Origin: Jiella endophytica
GTDB lineage: Bacteria > Pseudomonadota > Alphaproteobacteria > Rhizobiales > Rhizobiaceae
NCBI RefSeq assembly: GCF_004519335.1
Contig: NZ_SOZD01000002.1
Coordinates: 930,001 to 994,000, forward strand
Length of the DNA stretch: 64,000 bases
Direction of reading: 5' to 3'
The notes under the pieces were generated by a model that saw nothing but the letters and a program-made list of their open reading frames with translations, had not been told where the DNA came from and ran no database searches. Positions 1-8,646 of this stretch are shown piece by piece. The position numbers and the translations under genes are program-made. Each line of letters opens with the position of its first letter. Position 1 is the first letter of the stretch.

Positions 1-513
1 GTTGACCAGGATCACCGGAATGTAGAAGCCGATATAGCCGGCGATCAGGAAGATCAAAATCCTAACTGGGATCGGCCAGCTGGCGAAGAAGCCGAGGCCG
101 AAGATGTAGAAGGCCGCCACCGCGAAGAAGAACAGCGGTACCGTTACCCGGGCGAACAGGAACATCGTCAGCGGCCGCTGGCCGCGATAGCCCGCCGAGC
201 GCAGGGTCGCGACGGTCTTGTCGTCGACGAGAGCCTTGCGCAGGTTGAGCTGCTCGACGACAAGACCGGCAATGCCGCGCGTATCGGTCTGGCGCAGGCC
301 TCGCGAGCGTTCCTTCTCGGAGGCGAGCCGGGCCCTTTCGCGGGCTCGGATCTGGTCGCGCTCGAGCGCCACGGCCTTCATCCGCGTCTTCAGCTTGTTG
401 CCGCTGAGAGCCGGCAGCGCCACGGCGACGAGGGTCGTGAAGACGCCGAGCGCGACGATCGCGCTGAGGACGATCTGGCTCGACAGGCCGAAGGTTTGAA
501 AGATCTCTTCCAT
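1..513 (-). CDS. tadC: TadC, type II secretion F-family inner-membrane protein (partial)
   Basis: This is the N-terminal 171 residues of a Tad pilus platform protein; the C-terminus lies beyond the left edge. The ATG is at 513, and the protein begins MEEIFQTFGL followed by a hydrophobic segment at about residues 10-33, a charged Arg/Lys-rich cytoplasmic stretch, and two more membrane segments near residues 115-165. TadC and TadB together form the inner-membrane platform on which the CpaF ATPase acts during Flp pilin assembly. It lies 60 bp downstream of tadB on the same strand as the last visible gene of the operon. Identification rests on position and topology; the catalytic-like F domain is not in view. 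Confidence 0.85.
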   Translation of the reverse strand, partial: MEEIFQTFGLSSQIVLSAIVALGVFTTLVAVALPALSGNKLKTRMKAVALERDQIRARERARLASEKERSRGLRQTDTRGIAGLVVEQLNLRKALVDDKTVATLRSAGYRGQRPLTMFLFARVTVPLFFFAVAAFYIFGLGFFASWPIPVRILIFLIAGYIGFYIPVILVN

Positions 514-573
514 GGCGCGTGGGACTTTCGAGCGGCGTGCGGGTCTTGGCGGCTGCGGTTCGGCCGGCCTCGG

Positions 574-1581
574 TCAGAAGTCGAAGTTGATCATCTTCTT
601 CATCATCAACACGCCCATCAGCATCCAGAAGCCACTGATCCCCATGAGGATCTTGCCGTAGATATTGGTGTAGAGCAGGCTGATATATTCCGGGTTGGTC
701 AGGGTCACGAGGATGAAGACGACCACCGGCAGACAGCCGATGATCCCGGCCGAGGCCTTCGCTTCCATCGACACCGCCTGGATCTTGTCGCGCATCTTCT
801 TGCGCTCGCGCAGGACCCTCGAAAGGTTGCCGAGCGCTTCCGACAGATTGCCGCCGGCCTGGGCCTGGATGCCGATGACGATGGCGAAGAAGTTCGCCTC
901 GGAGGTCGGGATGTTGCGATAGAGCCGCTCCACCGCCTCGGAGATCGACATGCCCATCTGCTGGCTCTCGACGATGCGGCGGAACTCCGAACGCACCGGC
1001 TCGGAGGTCTCGCTGGCGATCATCTTCAAGGTGTCGTTGAGCGGCAGGCCGGACTTGACGCCGCGCACGATGAGATCGATGGCGGTCGGAAACTCCTGGG
1101 TGAAGGCGTTGAAGCGCTTCTTGCGGGCGCGGCCGAGGAAGAATCGCGGCAGGCCGAGGCCGGCGATCAGCGCAACGCCGAAGGTGATCAGCAGCGGCGC
1201 TCCGAACAACAGGCAGAGGAGCAGCGCGAAGATGCCGAGGCCGGCGCTCATCAGCCAGTACTGGCGCACGCCCATCGACCATCCGGCCTGTTCCAGCCGG
1301 CGCTTCAGTGGCACCTTCGAGACGTGCTTGTCCCGCTCCTTCTGGCGCGCCTCGAGATCCTTGAGCGAGTTCTGGATGGTCTTGCGGCGCTTGACCTGCT
1401 CCTGCAGCCGGTCGCGATGCGCCTTGTTGGCCATCCGGTCGGATTCGTTGCGGCTGACGAAGCTGCGGCGCTGCACGACCTTCTTCTCGCGGGCGAGCGT
1501 CGGCTGCAGGATGGCGAATGCGAGCCCGCCCGCCGCGACGGTCGAGAGCAGAACGAAGAGGAGGAGTGCGCCGGTCTGCAT
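574..1581 (-). CDS. tadB: TadB, type II secretion F-family protein
   Basis: A 335-residue membrane protein of the usual TadB length. It has an N-terminal hydrophobic helix at about residues 5-25, a basic linker, a pair of membrane segments near 105-150, a T2SSF domain around 170-300 (including the stretch AIDLIVRGVKSGLPL), and C-terminal membrane helices. It partners TadC as the inner-membrane platform of the Tad/Flp pilus. The gene begins 3 bp after the cpaF stop codon, so the two are probably translationally coupled. Confidence 0.92.
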   Translation of the reverse strand: MQTGALLLFVLLSTVAAGGLAFAILQPTLAREKKVVQRRSFVSRNESDRMANKAHRDRLQEQVKRRKTIQNSLKDLEARQKERDKHVSKVPLKRRLEQAGWSMGVRQYWLMSAGLGIFALLLCLLFGAPLLITFGVALIAGLGLPRFFLGRARKKRFNAFTQEFPTAIDLIVRGVKSGLPLNDTLKMIASETSEPVRSEFRRIVESQQMGMSISEAVERLYRNIPTSEANFFAIVIGIQAQAGGNLSEALGNLSRVLRERKKMRDKIQAVSMEAKASAGIIGCLPVVVFILVTLTNPEYISLLYTNIYGKILMGISGFWMLMGVLMMKKMINFDF

Positions 1582-1584
1582 GGC

Positions 1585-3045
1585 TCAGCGATCCGCTTCG
1601 GCGTTGTCGACCGAGCTCGCATCGAGCGCCCGGGCGAGGCGGTTTTCCTCGTTGTAGTAGCGGGCCCTGTCCCAGAAGGCGGGACGGCCGATGCCGGTCG
1701 AGCGATGCCGGCCGATGATCCGGCCGTTGGCGTCCTCGCCGACGATCTCGTAGACGAAGAGATCCTGCGTGGTGATGACGTCGCCTTCCATGCCGATCAC
1801 CTCGGTGATGTGGGTGATGCGGCGCGAGCCGTCGCGCAGGCGCGCGGCCTGGACGATGATGTCGACCGAGCCGGTGATGATCTCCTTGACGGTGCGAGAC
1901 GGCAGCGAATAGCCGCCCATGGCGATCATCGATTCCATACGGTTGAGACACTCGCGCGGCGAGTTGGAGTGGATCGTTCCCATCGATCCGTCATGGCCGG
2001 TGTTCATCGCCTGCAGCAGGTCGAACACTTCGGGTCCGCGCACCTCGCCGACGATGATCCGCTCGGGGCGCATGCGCAGGCAGTTCTTGACGAGGTCGCG
2101 CATGGTGATCTCGCCCTCGCCCTCGATGTTGGGCGGGCGGGTCTCGAGACGCACGACATGAGGCTGCTGCAGCTGCAGCTCCGCCGAGTCCTCGCAGGTG
2201 ATGATGCGCTCGTCCTCGTCGATGTAGCGGGTGAGGCAGTTGAGCAGCGTCGTCTTGCCCGAGCCGGTACCGCCGGAAATGACGACGTTGCAGCGGACGC
2301 GGCCGATGATCTGCAGGATCTCGGCGCCGGCCGGCGTGATCGCCCCGAACTGGACGAGCTGGTCGAGGGTCAGCTTGTCCTTCTTGAACTTTCGAATGGT
2401 CAGCGCCGTGCCGTCGATCGAGAGCGGCGGCGCGATGACGTTGACGCGGCTGCCGTCCGGAAGGCGCGCATCGCAGATCGGCGAGGTCTCGTCGACGCGC
2501 CGGCCGACCTGGCTGACGATGCGCTGGCAGATGTTGAGGAGCTGCTGGTTGTCGCGGAAGCGGATCGCCGTCTGCTCGACCTTGCCGGCGACTTCGATGA
2601 AGGTCTGGCGGGCGCCGTTGACCATGATGTCGGCGATGTCGTCGCGGGCGAGCAGCGGCTCCAGCGGGCCGTAGCCGAGAACGTCGTTGCAGATGTCGGA
2701 GAGCAGCTCTTCCTGCTCGGCGATCGACATCGCGAAATTCTTGATCGCGATGATGTCGTTGACGATGTCGCGGATTTCCTCGCGGGCGGCGTCCTGCTCC
2801 ATGCCGGCGAGCTGCGACAGGTCGATCGTGTCGATCAGCGCCGCAAAGACCTGGCTCTTGCGGTCGTAATATTCCGGGCTCTTGTCGTGCACGGGGCGCG
2901 GCGCCGCGGCTGCCGGCTGTGGTGCAGGTTTCGGCTGTGGCGCCGGCGCCCGCGGCGCGGCGGTCGCAGCCTGCGGCTCGGCCGGCCGTGGCAGGGTCGC
3001 GACGGTCCTTGGAGGCGCCTTCTCGTTTCCGCGCTTGCCGAACAT
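1585..3045 (-). CDS. cpaF: CpaF/TadA, pilus assembly secretion ATPase
   Basis: A 486-residue hexameric motor ATPase that powers Flp pilus extrusion. Residues 1-52 are Pro/Ala-rich and probably disordered. The T2SSE ATPase core follows, with Walker [10 protein letters not shown] at about residues 258-266, Walker B-region [12 protein letters not shown], and the arginine/histidine-box stretch [14 protein letters not shown]. This is the length expected for CpaF of Caulobacter and rhizobia. It sits between cpaE and tadB in the standard order and on the same strand. Confidence 0.95.
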   Translation of the reverse strand: MFGKRGNEKAPPRTVATLPRPAEPQAATAAPRAPAPQPKPAPQPAAAAPRPVHDKSPEYYDRKSQVFAALIDTIDLSQLAGMEQDAAREEIRDIVNDIIAIKNFAMSIAEQEELLSDICNDVLGYGPLEPLLARDDIADIMVNGARQTFIEVAGKVEQTAIRFRDNQQLLNICQRIVSQVGRRVDETSPICDARLPDGSRVNVIAPPLSIDGTALTIRKFKKDKLTLDQLVQFGAITPAGAEILQIIGRVRCNVVISGGTGSGKTTLLNCLTRYIDEDERIITCEDSAELQLQQPHVVRLETRPPNIEGEGEITMRDLVKNCLRMRPERIIVGEVRGPEVFDLLQAMNTGHDGSMGTIHSNSPRECLNRMESMIAMGGYSLPSRTVKEIITGSVDIIVQAARLRDGSRRITHITEVIGMEGDVITTQDLFVYEIVGEDANGRIIGRHRSTGIGRPAFWDRARYYNEENRLARALDASSVDNAEADR

Positions 3046-3070
3046 TTCCTGATTCCCGCTTCCCGAGGCC

Positions 3071-4351
3071 TTACGATTTCAGGCGGAGCCGGCCGAGCAG
3101 GCTCGGCTTCTTCGCCTTCTTCGCCTCGCCCCGCCCGGTCAGGACATGGGCGACATGCTGGAACACCGCGACCGACGGATGCTTGGCATCGGTCTCGGCG
3201 ATCATCCGGCCGCTATTGGCCGCATTGCCGAACACCCCCGGATCGAAGCCGATCTCGCCGAGCGGCTCGAGGCCGAGGGGCTCGGTGAACTCGCTGGCCG
3301 AGATCTCCGGCCGCTTCGGCATCGCCAGCTGGTTGAGGATCAGCGACGGCGGCGTGTCGTTCGGCCTGATCTTCACCAGCGTGTCGACGAGGTTCTTGGC
3401 GTTGCGCAGATTGGCAAGGTCCGGCGCCGCGGTGATCACCACCTGGTCGGCGCGGGAGAGCACCGTGCGCGTCCACTCGTTCCAGACATGCGGGACGTCG
3501 AGCAGCACCGCCGGGGCGCCGCGCTGGGCGATGTCGATCAGCGCGTTGAAGGCGTCGCCCTCGAAGTCGTAGGTGCGGTCGAGCATCGAGGGGGCCGCGA
3601 GCAGCGAGAGATGCTCGGCGCACTGGGAGAGCAGCCGGTCGAGATAGACGTCGTCGATGCGGTCGGCCGACTGCAGCGCCTCGGCGATGCCCTGGGCCGG
3701 GTCCTGGTCGAAATTGATGTTGGCGGTGCCGAAGGCGAGGTCGAGATCGGCGAGCACCACGTCGGTGGAGAACAGCTTGGAGATCGACCACGCGACATTG
3801 TGGGCGACCGTCGAGGAACCGACGCCGCCCTTGGCGCCGACGAAGGCGATGGTGCGGCCGAGCGGCTCGGCGCCTTCGGCGACGAAGAGCTCGCCGATCA
3901 CCGTCATCACGTCGCCGAGCGAGATCGGCGCGACGAGATATTCGGAAATGCCGCGATGGATGAGGTCGCGGTAGAGCGCGACGTCGTTGTAGTGGCCGAT
4001 AATCACCACCTTGGAGCCCGGATCGCAGAAATCGGCGAGGACCTCGAGCTCGGTGAGGAGATCGAGGGGGGCGAGCCGCGATTCGAGGATCACCAGATTG
4101 GGCGTCGGGGCCGACTGGAAATGTTCCGTCGCGGCCTTGATGCCCCCCATCTGGACTTTCAGGTGAGCCTTGGCCATGCGTCGGTCGCTGCCGGCCTTCT
4201 GGATCGGCGCGGCGACGGCCTCTGTCTCGCAGAAGGCCTGGATCGAGATCCGCGGGATCGGCCGGACCTTGTCGATCTGCTGGCGATCCTCCGTCGGCGA
4301 CGGCTCGGCGGCGGTGGTGAGCGTCTGTTCCATCGACATGTTTCCCATCAC
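3071..4351 (-). CDS. cpaE: CpaE/TadZ, ParA-like pilus localisation ATPase
   Basis: A 426-residue protein with an N-terminal receiver-like domain (about residues 55-150; the acceptor aspartate is not obvious). A MinD/ParA-type ATPase follows, with a deviant Walker A, GAKGGVGSS, at about residue 168. CpaE/TadZ proteins place the Tad pilus machine, generally at a pole. The ATG overlaps the cpaD stop codon (TGATG), which indicates translational coupling. Other starts lie within the first seven residues (further methionines), so the true N-terminus may be a few residues shorter. Confidence 0.92.
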   Translation of the reverse strand: MMGNMSMEQTLTTAAEPSPTEDRQQIDKVRPIPRISIQAFCETEAVAAPIQKAGSDRRMAKAHLKVQMGGIKAATEHFQSAPTPNLVILESRLAPLDLLTELEVLADFCDPGSKVVIIGHYNDVALYRDLIHRGISEYLVAPISLGDVMTVIGELFVAEGAEPLGRTIAFVGAKGGVGSSTVAHNVAWSISKLFSTDVVLADLDLAFGTANINFDQDPAQGIAEALQSADRIDDVYLDRLLSQCAEHLSLLAAPSMLDRTYDFEGDAFNALIDIAQRGAPAVLLDVPHVWNEWTRTVLSRADQVVITAAPDLANLRNAKNLVDTLVKIRPNDTPPSLILNQLAMPKRPEISASEFTEPLGLEPLGEIGFDPGVFGNAANSGRMIAETDAKHPSVAVFQHVAHVLTGRGEAKKAKKPSLLGRLRLKS

Positions 4352-5100
4352 CAGTCGTAGTCGGTCTCGGCGTCCACCGGGTCGGCGCTGGTGACCTCAC
4401 CGTTGCGGTACTTGTCGATCACCGTCGTGCGCCGCTGGGCGTCGGACGGATCCATGCCGCGCGGCCCGAGGAGATCGCGCGGATCGGCGATCTGGGCGGC
4501 GAGGTTCTGCTGGCTGGCGCAGCCGAAATTGTAGTAGTTCCTGTTCTCGCTGGTATCGCCGAGATCCTCGGGCCAGCGGCCACACGGACCGGTCTTGGCG
4601 ACGAGCGTCGAATAGGCCAGCCGGATCGGCGTCGGGCCGGTATCGCCGACCGCCGAATAGGGCATCACCATGATCTGCTTGCCGGAGACACGGTGCTTCT
4701 TCAGCGTCCTGACGATATCGCGCGACACCTGGTCGGCCGCCCGCTCGTTGGCCGAGCCGTAAGGGACGAGCACCCGCATGGTATCGACCCGGTCGGCGTT
4801 GAAATGGGTGGCGAATTCCTCGACCCGGCTGCGGCTGGAGATCGTCAGCCGGTCCTCCGAGGCGGAGACCGGGATGTCGATCGCCGTCTCGGCATCCGCG
4901 ACGACGATCGGATGCCGCGTGCGGTAGTCGTCCGGAATCGCGCCGACCTCGACGTGGTGGACATTGGCGCAGCCGGCGACCAGCGTCAGGACGAGGAGCG
5001 TCAGGACGAGGAGCGTCGGGCCGAGGATGGCGGGCGCCCTCAGGGCGGCTCCGGCAGACTTCCGGCAGGGCGTGCGCGTGGAGAGAGTGGGCTGGGTCAC
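4348..5100 (-). CDS. cpaD: CpaD, Tad pilus assembly lipoprotein
   Basis: A 250-residue predicted lipoprotein. A long hydrophobic signal sequence ends in the lipobox LVAGC with Cys near residue 44, followed by a mature region typical of CpaD/TadD-like pilotins (DYRTRHPIVVADAETAIDIPV). It probably assists the CpaC secretin in the outer membrane. The signal sequence contains an exact 15-bp tandem duplication coding LLVLT twice. The gene lies between cpaC (22 bp upstream) and cpaE (overlapping). Confidence 0.92.
   Translation of the reverse strand: MTQPTLSTRTPCRKSAGAALRAPAILGPTLLVLTLLVLTLVAGCANVHHVEVGAIPDDYRTRHPIVVADAETAIDIPVSASEDRLTISSRSRVEEFATHFNADRVDTMRVLVPYGSANERAADQVSRDIVRTLKKHRVSGKQIMVMPYSAVGDTGPTPIRLAYSTLVAKTGPCGRWPEDLGDTSENRNYYNFGCASQQNLAAQIADPRDLLGPRGMDPSDAQRRTTVIDKYRNGEVTSADPVDAETDYDW
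4982..5026. repeat. 15-bp tandem repeat in the cpaD signal peptide
   Basis: Two exact copies of AGCGTCAGGACGAGG lie at 4982-4996 and 4997-5011, followed by a third copy with two mismatches at 5012-5026. The period is five codons, so each unit adds LLVLT-like hydrophobic residues to the CpaD signal sequence without shifting the frame. Confidence 0.9.
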
Positions 5101-5122
5101 GGTCGTTCGATCCCTCGAGCGG

Positions 5123-6724
5123 TCACTTGTAGATGAAGCCGACGACGCCGTAGTAGCGGCCTGGCGGAAGCTTGGTTTCCATGTGCCCGTAGACCCGGTT
5201 CAGCCGGCCGAGGAAGTTGGCCGAGCCGTCGCTGGAGAGGGCGAAGCCGTCATCCGGCCGGGCCAGCGCCTGGCGGGCGACCGGGCGCACGAGATAGGGC
5301 GTCACGATGACGACGAGTTCGGTCTCGTAGCGCTGGAAATCGCGGCTGCGGAACAGCGAGCCGAGCACCGGAATCTTTGCGAGGCCGGGAAGGCCCGAAA
5401 CCACCTGGCGCACCTCGTCGCGGACGAGGCCGGCGATCACCAGCGAGCCGCCCGAAGGCATCTCGACGGTGGTGTCGGCGAGACGCTTCCTCAGACCGAT
5501 CATGTTGACGGCCGGCGCGACGCCTCGGGGAATGGAGAACGGGCTTTCGAAGGTCGGCTCGGAGACGCTGGTGCGGATCTTCAGGTTGATCCGCCCGGCC
5601 GACAGCACCACCGGGGTGAAGTCGAGGCCGATGCCGTAGTCGATCTCCTTGCTGTTATAGGTGATCTTCGCCGGGGTGGTGTCGTAGCCGACGATGTTGC
5701 CGTCGGAATTGAGGATGGGCGTGCGATCCTCGGGCTCTTCGGTCTTGCCGTCGGCAACGTTGAACGTGCCGCCGACCTTGAAGCTCGCCTTCTCGCCGGA
5801 AATCGCCGTCAGGCTCGGCTCGGCCAGGGTGCGCATGACGCCGGCCTGTTCGAGGGCCGAGAGCTCGGCATCGACCGAGCTGGTGCCGATGGTCCCGCTG
5901 AGGGTGCCGGCACTCCCCGACAACGCCTTGCCGAGGCCGAAGGGATTGTCGCTGACGAGGCCGAAGGTGACGCCGTCGATCGCCGAAGACAGCGTACCGT
6001 CGAGGCCGAGCTGCTTGACGATCGAGCGCTGCACCTCGGCGACGGTGACCTTCAGCGTCACCTGATCCTCGCCGGCGATCTGCAGCAGGTTGACGATCTG
6101 GCTCGCACGCCGGCGTTCCTGGGCAAAGGCGACGTCGGCGCCGGCACCTGCCCCCGCACCGGAGGCGGATGCGGACTGGATGTACTGGCCAGTGGTGCCC
6201 TCGCCGCCGCTGACGAAAAGATTGGCGAGGCGTTCGACCTTGGCGGCATCCTGCGGCGTCTGGACGTGGCCGGTGAGGATGACGTTGTCGTTCAGCATCT
6301 CGACGTTGACGTCGGAGTCCGGCACGTATTTGCGGATCGAGGCCTCGAGGCCGGTGATGTCGCGCTCGATCTCGATGTCGATCGCCGCGATCTGCCGGCC
6401 GGCGGTATCGAAGACGACCAGGTTGGTCTGGCCGATCTGCTTGCCGAAGACGTAGATCCGCCGGGCGTCGCGGGTGACGGCGTCGGCCACCGCCGGATTG
6501 GCGACGAGGATGTCGTGGGCGTCCGCCGAAAGCACGATCACCTTCGACTTGTTGAGGCCGAGCTTGATCGTCTGGCGGGCCTGGCTGACGTTGACGACAG
6601 CCTGCTCGGCCGCAGCCGGAGTGATCTGGAAGGCCGGCGCGACACCCGTCGTGGCGGCGAGGAGGCCGACGAAGGCGCTGCGCAGGGTCTTCTTGAGGGT
6701 CGGCGGGCAAAAACGGGTCGGCAT
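5123..6724 (-). CDS. cpaC: CpaC/RcpA, Tad pilus outer-membrane secretin
   Basis: A 533-residue secretin that forms the outer-membrane channel of the Tad pilus. The frame stays open further upstream into cpaB, but the start at 6724 (MPTRFCPPTL) fits a signal peptide ending about residue 38 (ITPAAAEQAV). Next come the pilus-specific N-terminal domain (VNVSQARQTIKL), a BON-like domain around residues 110-190, and the secretin/type II-III homology region at about 260-480 (VEMPSGGSLVIAGLV). The start is 11 bp after the cpaB stop. Confidence 0.94.
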   Translation of the reverse strand: MPTRFCPPTLKKTLRSAFVGLLAATTGVAPAFQITPAAAEQAVVNVSQARQTIKLGLNKSKVIVLSADAHDILVANPAVADAVTRDARRIYVFGKQIGQTNLVVFDTAGRQIAAIDIEIERDITGLEASIRKYVPDSDVNVEMLNDNVILTGHVQTPQDAAKVERLANLFVSGGEGTTGQYIQSASASGAGAGAGADVAFAQERRRASQIVNLLQIAGEDQVTLKVTVAEVQRSIVKQLGLDGTLSSAIDGVTFGLVSDNPFGLGKALSGSAGTLSGTIGTSSVDAELSALEQAGVMRTLAEPSLTAISGEKASFKVGGTFNVADGKTEEPEDRTPILNSDGNIVGYDTTPAKITYNSKEIDYGIGLDFTPVVLSAGRINLKIRTSVSEPTFESPFSIPRGVAPAVNMIGLRKRLADTTVEMPSGGSLVIAGLVRDEVRQVVSGLPGLAKIPVLGSLFRSRDFQRYETELVVIVTPYLVRPVARQALARPDDGFALSSDGSANFLGRLNRVYGHMETKLPPGRYYGVVGFIYK

Positions 6725-6735
6725 CTGTCTCACCC

Positions 6736-7557
6736 TCACTGCGACGTGGTGACGTCGTCGATGCGGCCGTAGCGCACGACGCGGATCTTGTTGCGTTGAG
6801 CCTTTTCCTGCTCGAGCAGGAAGCGGGCATAGCCGGGCGAGCCGGGAACCGAATCGGCGAGCGAGCGCAGGGAGAGCACCAGGCGGTCGGCGATCTGCTG
6901 GGCGGCGGTCAGCGCCTCGGCCTGCGACGGATCGACCTCGAGGGTCGCGGTCTGGCCGACGACGACCTTCTGGCCGTTCTGCTCCTCGACCGACTGGTCG
7001 ATGGCGAGGACGCGCAGGTTGCGCAGCACGGTCTCGGTGGAAAGCTTCTGGCTCTTGCCGTCGGCGCTGTCGGCACGCCTCGTCATGATGACGTCGACAT
7101 GGTCGTTCGGCAGGATGAAGCCGCCAGCGGCCGTTTCGGCGGAGATGCGGATCGCGACGGCACGCTTGCCCTCGTCGAGGATCGCCGAGAGGAAGCCGTG
7201 ATCGGGCCGGATGAGCTTTGATTCGCGCACCGGTTCGCCGGCGAAGAAGGACTGCCGGGCGATGGCGCCGCTGAACTCGTCGACGGCGTTCGGCTTGGAG
7301 GACTTCAGGACGAGATCCGGCCCGACGCCGTCCTCCGGCCACTTCTGCCAGCCGAGCGAGCCGCTCACCTCGCTGCCCATCGGCACTTCGCTCTTGGTGA
7401 CCAGGACGTCGACGAGGCGGATCGGCGGCTGCGCCGGCGCAGCGGTGATGATCACCGGCTCCTGCGGCTCGGACTGCGACAGGTTCAGCGCAAGCAGTCC
7501 TGCGCCGAGGGCGGCGAGCGTCGCCACGCCAATCACCGCGATCCTTGCAAGGCTCAT
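6736..7557 (-). CDS. cpaB: CpaB/RcpC, Flp pilus assembly protein
   Basis: A 273-residue protein with an N-terminal membrane anchor (residues 4-25) and an SAF/RcpC-like periplasmic domain (about residues 50-200, including LVTKSEVPMGSEV and LPNDHVDVIMTRR). It is the first visible gene of the operon. CpaB is thought to stabilise the secretin complex. No pilin (flp/pilA) or CpaA prepilin peptidase gene precedes it, although these often head such operons in Hyphomicrobiales. Confidence 0.92.
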   Translation of the reverse strand: MSLARIAVIGVATLAALGAGLLALNLSQSEPQEPVIITAAPAQPPIRLVDVLVTKSEVPMGSEVSGSLGWQKWPEDGVGPDLVLKSSKPNAVDEFSGAIARQSFFAGEPVRESKLIRPDHGFLSAILDEGKRAVAIRISAETAAGGFILPNDHVDVIMTRRADSADGKSQKLSTETVLRNLRVLAIDQSVEEQNGQKVVVGQTATLEVDPSQAEALTAAQQIADRLVLSLRSLADSVPGSPGYARFLLEQEKAQRNKIRVVRYGRIDDVTTSQ

Positions 7558-8043
7558 CCGACAACTCCCGTCAACGGGCCGGCATTCCGGCTGTTCACGC
7601 CTGTTATCGGCTGCAAAACCTCAATGTATGGTTAACGAAACCTATCCGGATCGAGGAATCTGTAAAACTTTGTTCACAGGACAGTCTTGCGCACCCGGTT
7701 TCGCAGGGGAACCGGGCAAAACCTGTGGCAGGGAACGCGTCGCCATCGCCGGAAACACTTCACCGAGGAGGCTGGTGGAACGGGGGCGGACAGCGGACGG
7801 TCGCGGTCGCAGCGGCAAGCTCGAAGCGCCGCCGGGGGCCATGCGCCAGGCGAGATCAGAAGGATGTGGAGGGGCGGTAGGCGCCGGAACTGCCGCACCG
7901 CAACTTCAACGCTCGGACGACGGGCGGCGATGCAGCCTCAGGGAAGGTCCCGCGGGTGCTCGCCTCACCCGGCAAGCGGATGCGGCAGCCGCAGGGTCGG
8001 GACACGCCTTCGCGCCGTGCCCCCTCGCGGAAAGGCCTTCGGC
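7558..8043. other. Intergenic region between cpaB and glnK
   Basis: No credible gene is seen in these 486 bp on either strand. The part next to cpaB (7600-7690) is AT-rich and should carry the pilus operon promoter. The remainder is GC-rich with only short frames of random composition. Neither amtB, which usually follows glnK, nor a flp/cpaA gene is present. Confidence 0.7.
7621..7635 (-). promoter_or_regulatory. Candidate CtrA box upstream of cpaB
   Basis: On the minus strand this reads TTAACCATACATTGA, that is TTAA-N7-TTGA. It has one mismatch to the CtrA full site TTAA-N7-TTAA and lies 64-78 bp upstream of the cpaB ATG. CtrA control of cpa/pilA operons is established in Caulobacter; applying it here is inference from one imperfect site. 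Confidence 0.35.
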
Positions 8044-8388
8044 TCAGAGAGCGTTGGCGTCGGTCTCGCCGGTGCGGATCCGCACCGCCTGGTCGATGCC
8101 GAAGACGAAGATCTTGCCGTCGCCGATCTGGCCGGTCTTGGCGGCCTGCTGGATCGCATCCACGGCCCGGTCGACCATGTCGAGCGGCACGGCCACCTCG
8201 ATCTTCAGCTTGGGCAGGAAACTGACGGCATATTCGGTGCCGCGATAGATCTCCGTGTGCCCCTTCTGGCGGCCATAGCCCTTGACCTCGGTGACGGTCA
8301 GTCCCTGAATTCCGACGCCGGTCAGCGCTTCGCGCACCTCGTCCAGCTTGAATGGCTTGATGATCGCCATCACGATTTTCATGTGCAC
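8044..8388 (-). CDS. glnK: GlnK-type P-II nitrogen regulatory protein
   Basis: A 114-residue P-II protein; the second start, MKIVMAIIKPFKL at 8382, gives the canonical 112 residues. The T-loop YGRQKGHTEIYRGTEYAV contains the uridylylation tyrosine (in RGTEY), and the C-terminal signature TGQIGDGKIFVF and RIRTGE are intact. The AIIKPFKLDEVREAL/KGYGRQ pattern is closer to rhizobial GlnK than to GlnB. P-II senses 2-oxoglutarate and ATP/ADP and controls AmtB and NtrB. A sigma-54 promoter candidate lies upstream. Unusually, no amtB follows downstream. Confidence 0.92.
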   Translation of the reverse strand: MHMKIVMAIIKPFKLDEVREALTGVGIQGLTVTEVKGYGRQKGHTEIYRGTEYAVSFLPKLKIEVAVPLDMVDRAVDAIQQAAKTGQIGDGKIFVFGIDQAVRIRTGETDANAL

Positions 8389-8477
8389 CTCGAATCTTGG
8401 GCGGCGACGCCTTGGCGGCCGCGTTGAACCGTTGCCCCGCGCGGTACGGTCGCGCCGAGGTAACGTCGATCACAGAT

Positions 8478-8492
8478 TCAAGGAACGTGCCA
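8478..8492 (-). promoter_or_regulatory. Sigma-54 (RpoN) promoter candidate for glnK
   Basis: On the minus strand this reads TGGCACGTTCCTTGA. The sigma-54 consensus is TGGCACG-N4-TTGC, so only the last base differs, with correct -24/-12 spacing. It is about 90 bp upstream of the glnK start, which allows a leader of roughly 80 nt. I did not find a clear NtrC enhancer pair upstream. RpoN/NtrC control of glnK is well established in proteobacteria. Confidence 0.65.
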
Positions 8493-8646
8493 AATGATCG
8501 CCGGCTGCGACTCTTCCGTGAGATGGCGAATTTTACCGGCGATGACGCGAATTGGCGCCCCGTAAGGCAGCCTTGAATCTCATCGAAATGAATAACTTCT
8601 AGGCAATTGCCTATAGCACGTGCAGATTTCCGGGCATAGTCCCGGC

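Noticed and set aside
496-3288. A 930-codon open frame on the plus strand opposite tadB and cpaF
   Set aside because: Its translation is low-complexity (Asp, Arg, His, Glu, Leu rich), with no domain, and the minus strand carries clear Tad pilus genes there.
6724-7564. Extended CpaC starting near 7564
   Set aside because: It would overlay cpaB in another frame; a normal secretin signal peptide starts at 6724.
7558-8043. Possible amtB remnant downstream of glnK
   Set aside because: No frame on the minus strand shows the membrane-helix pattern or any AmtB motif.
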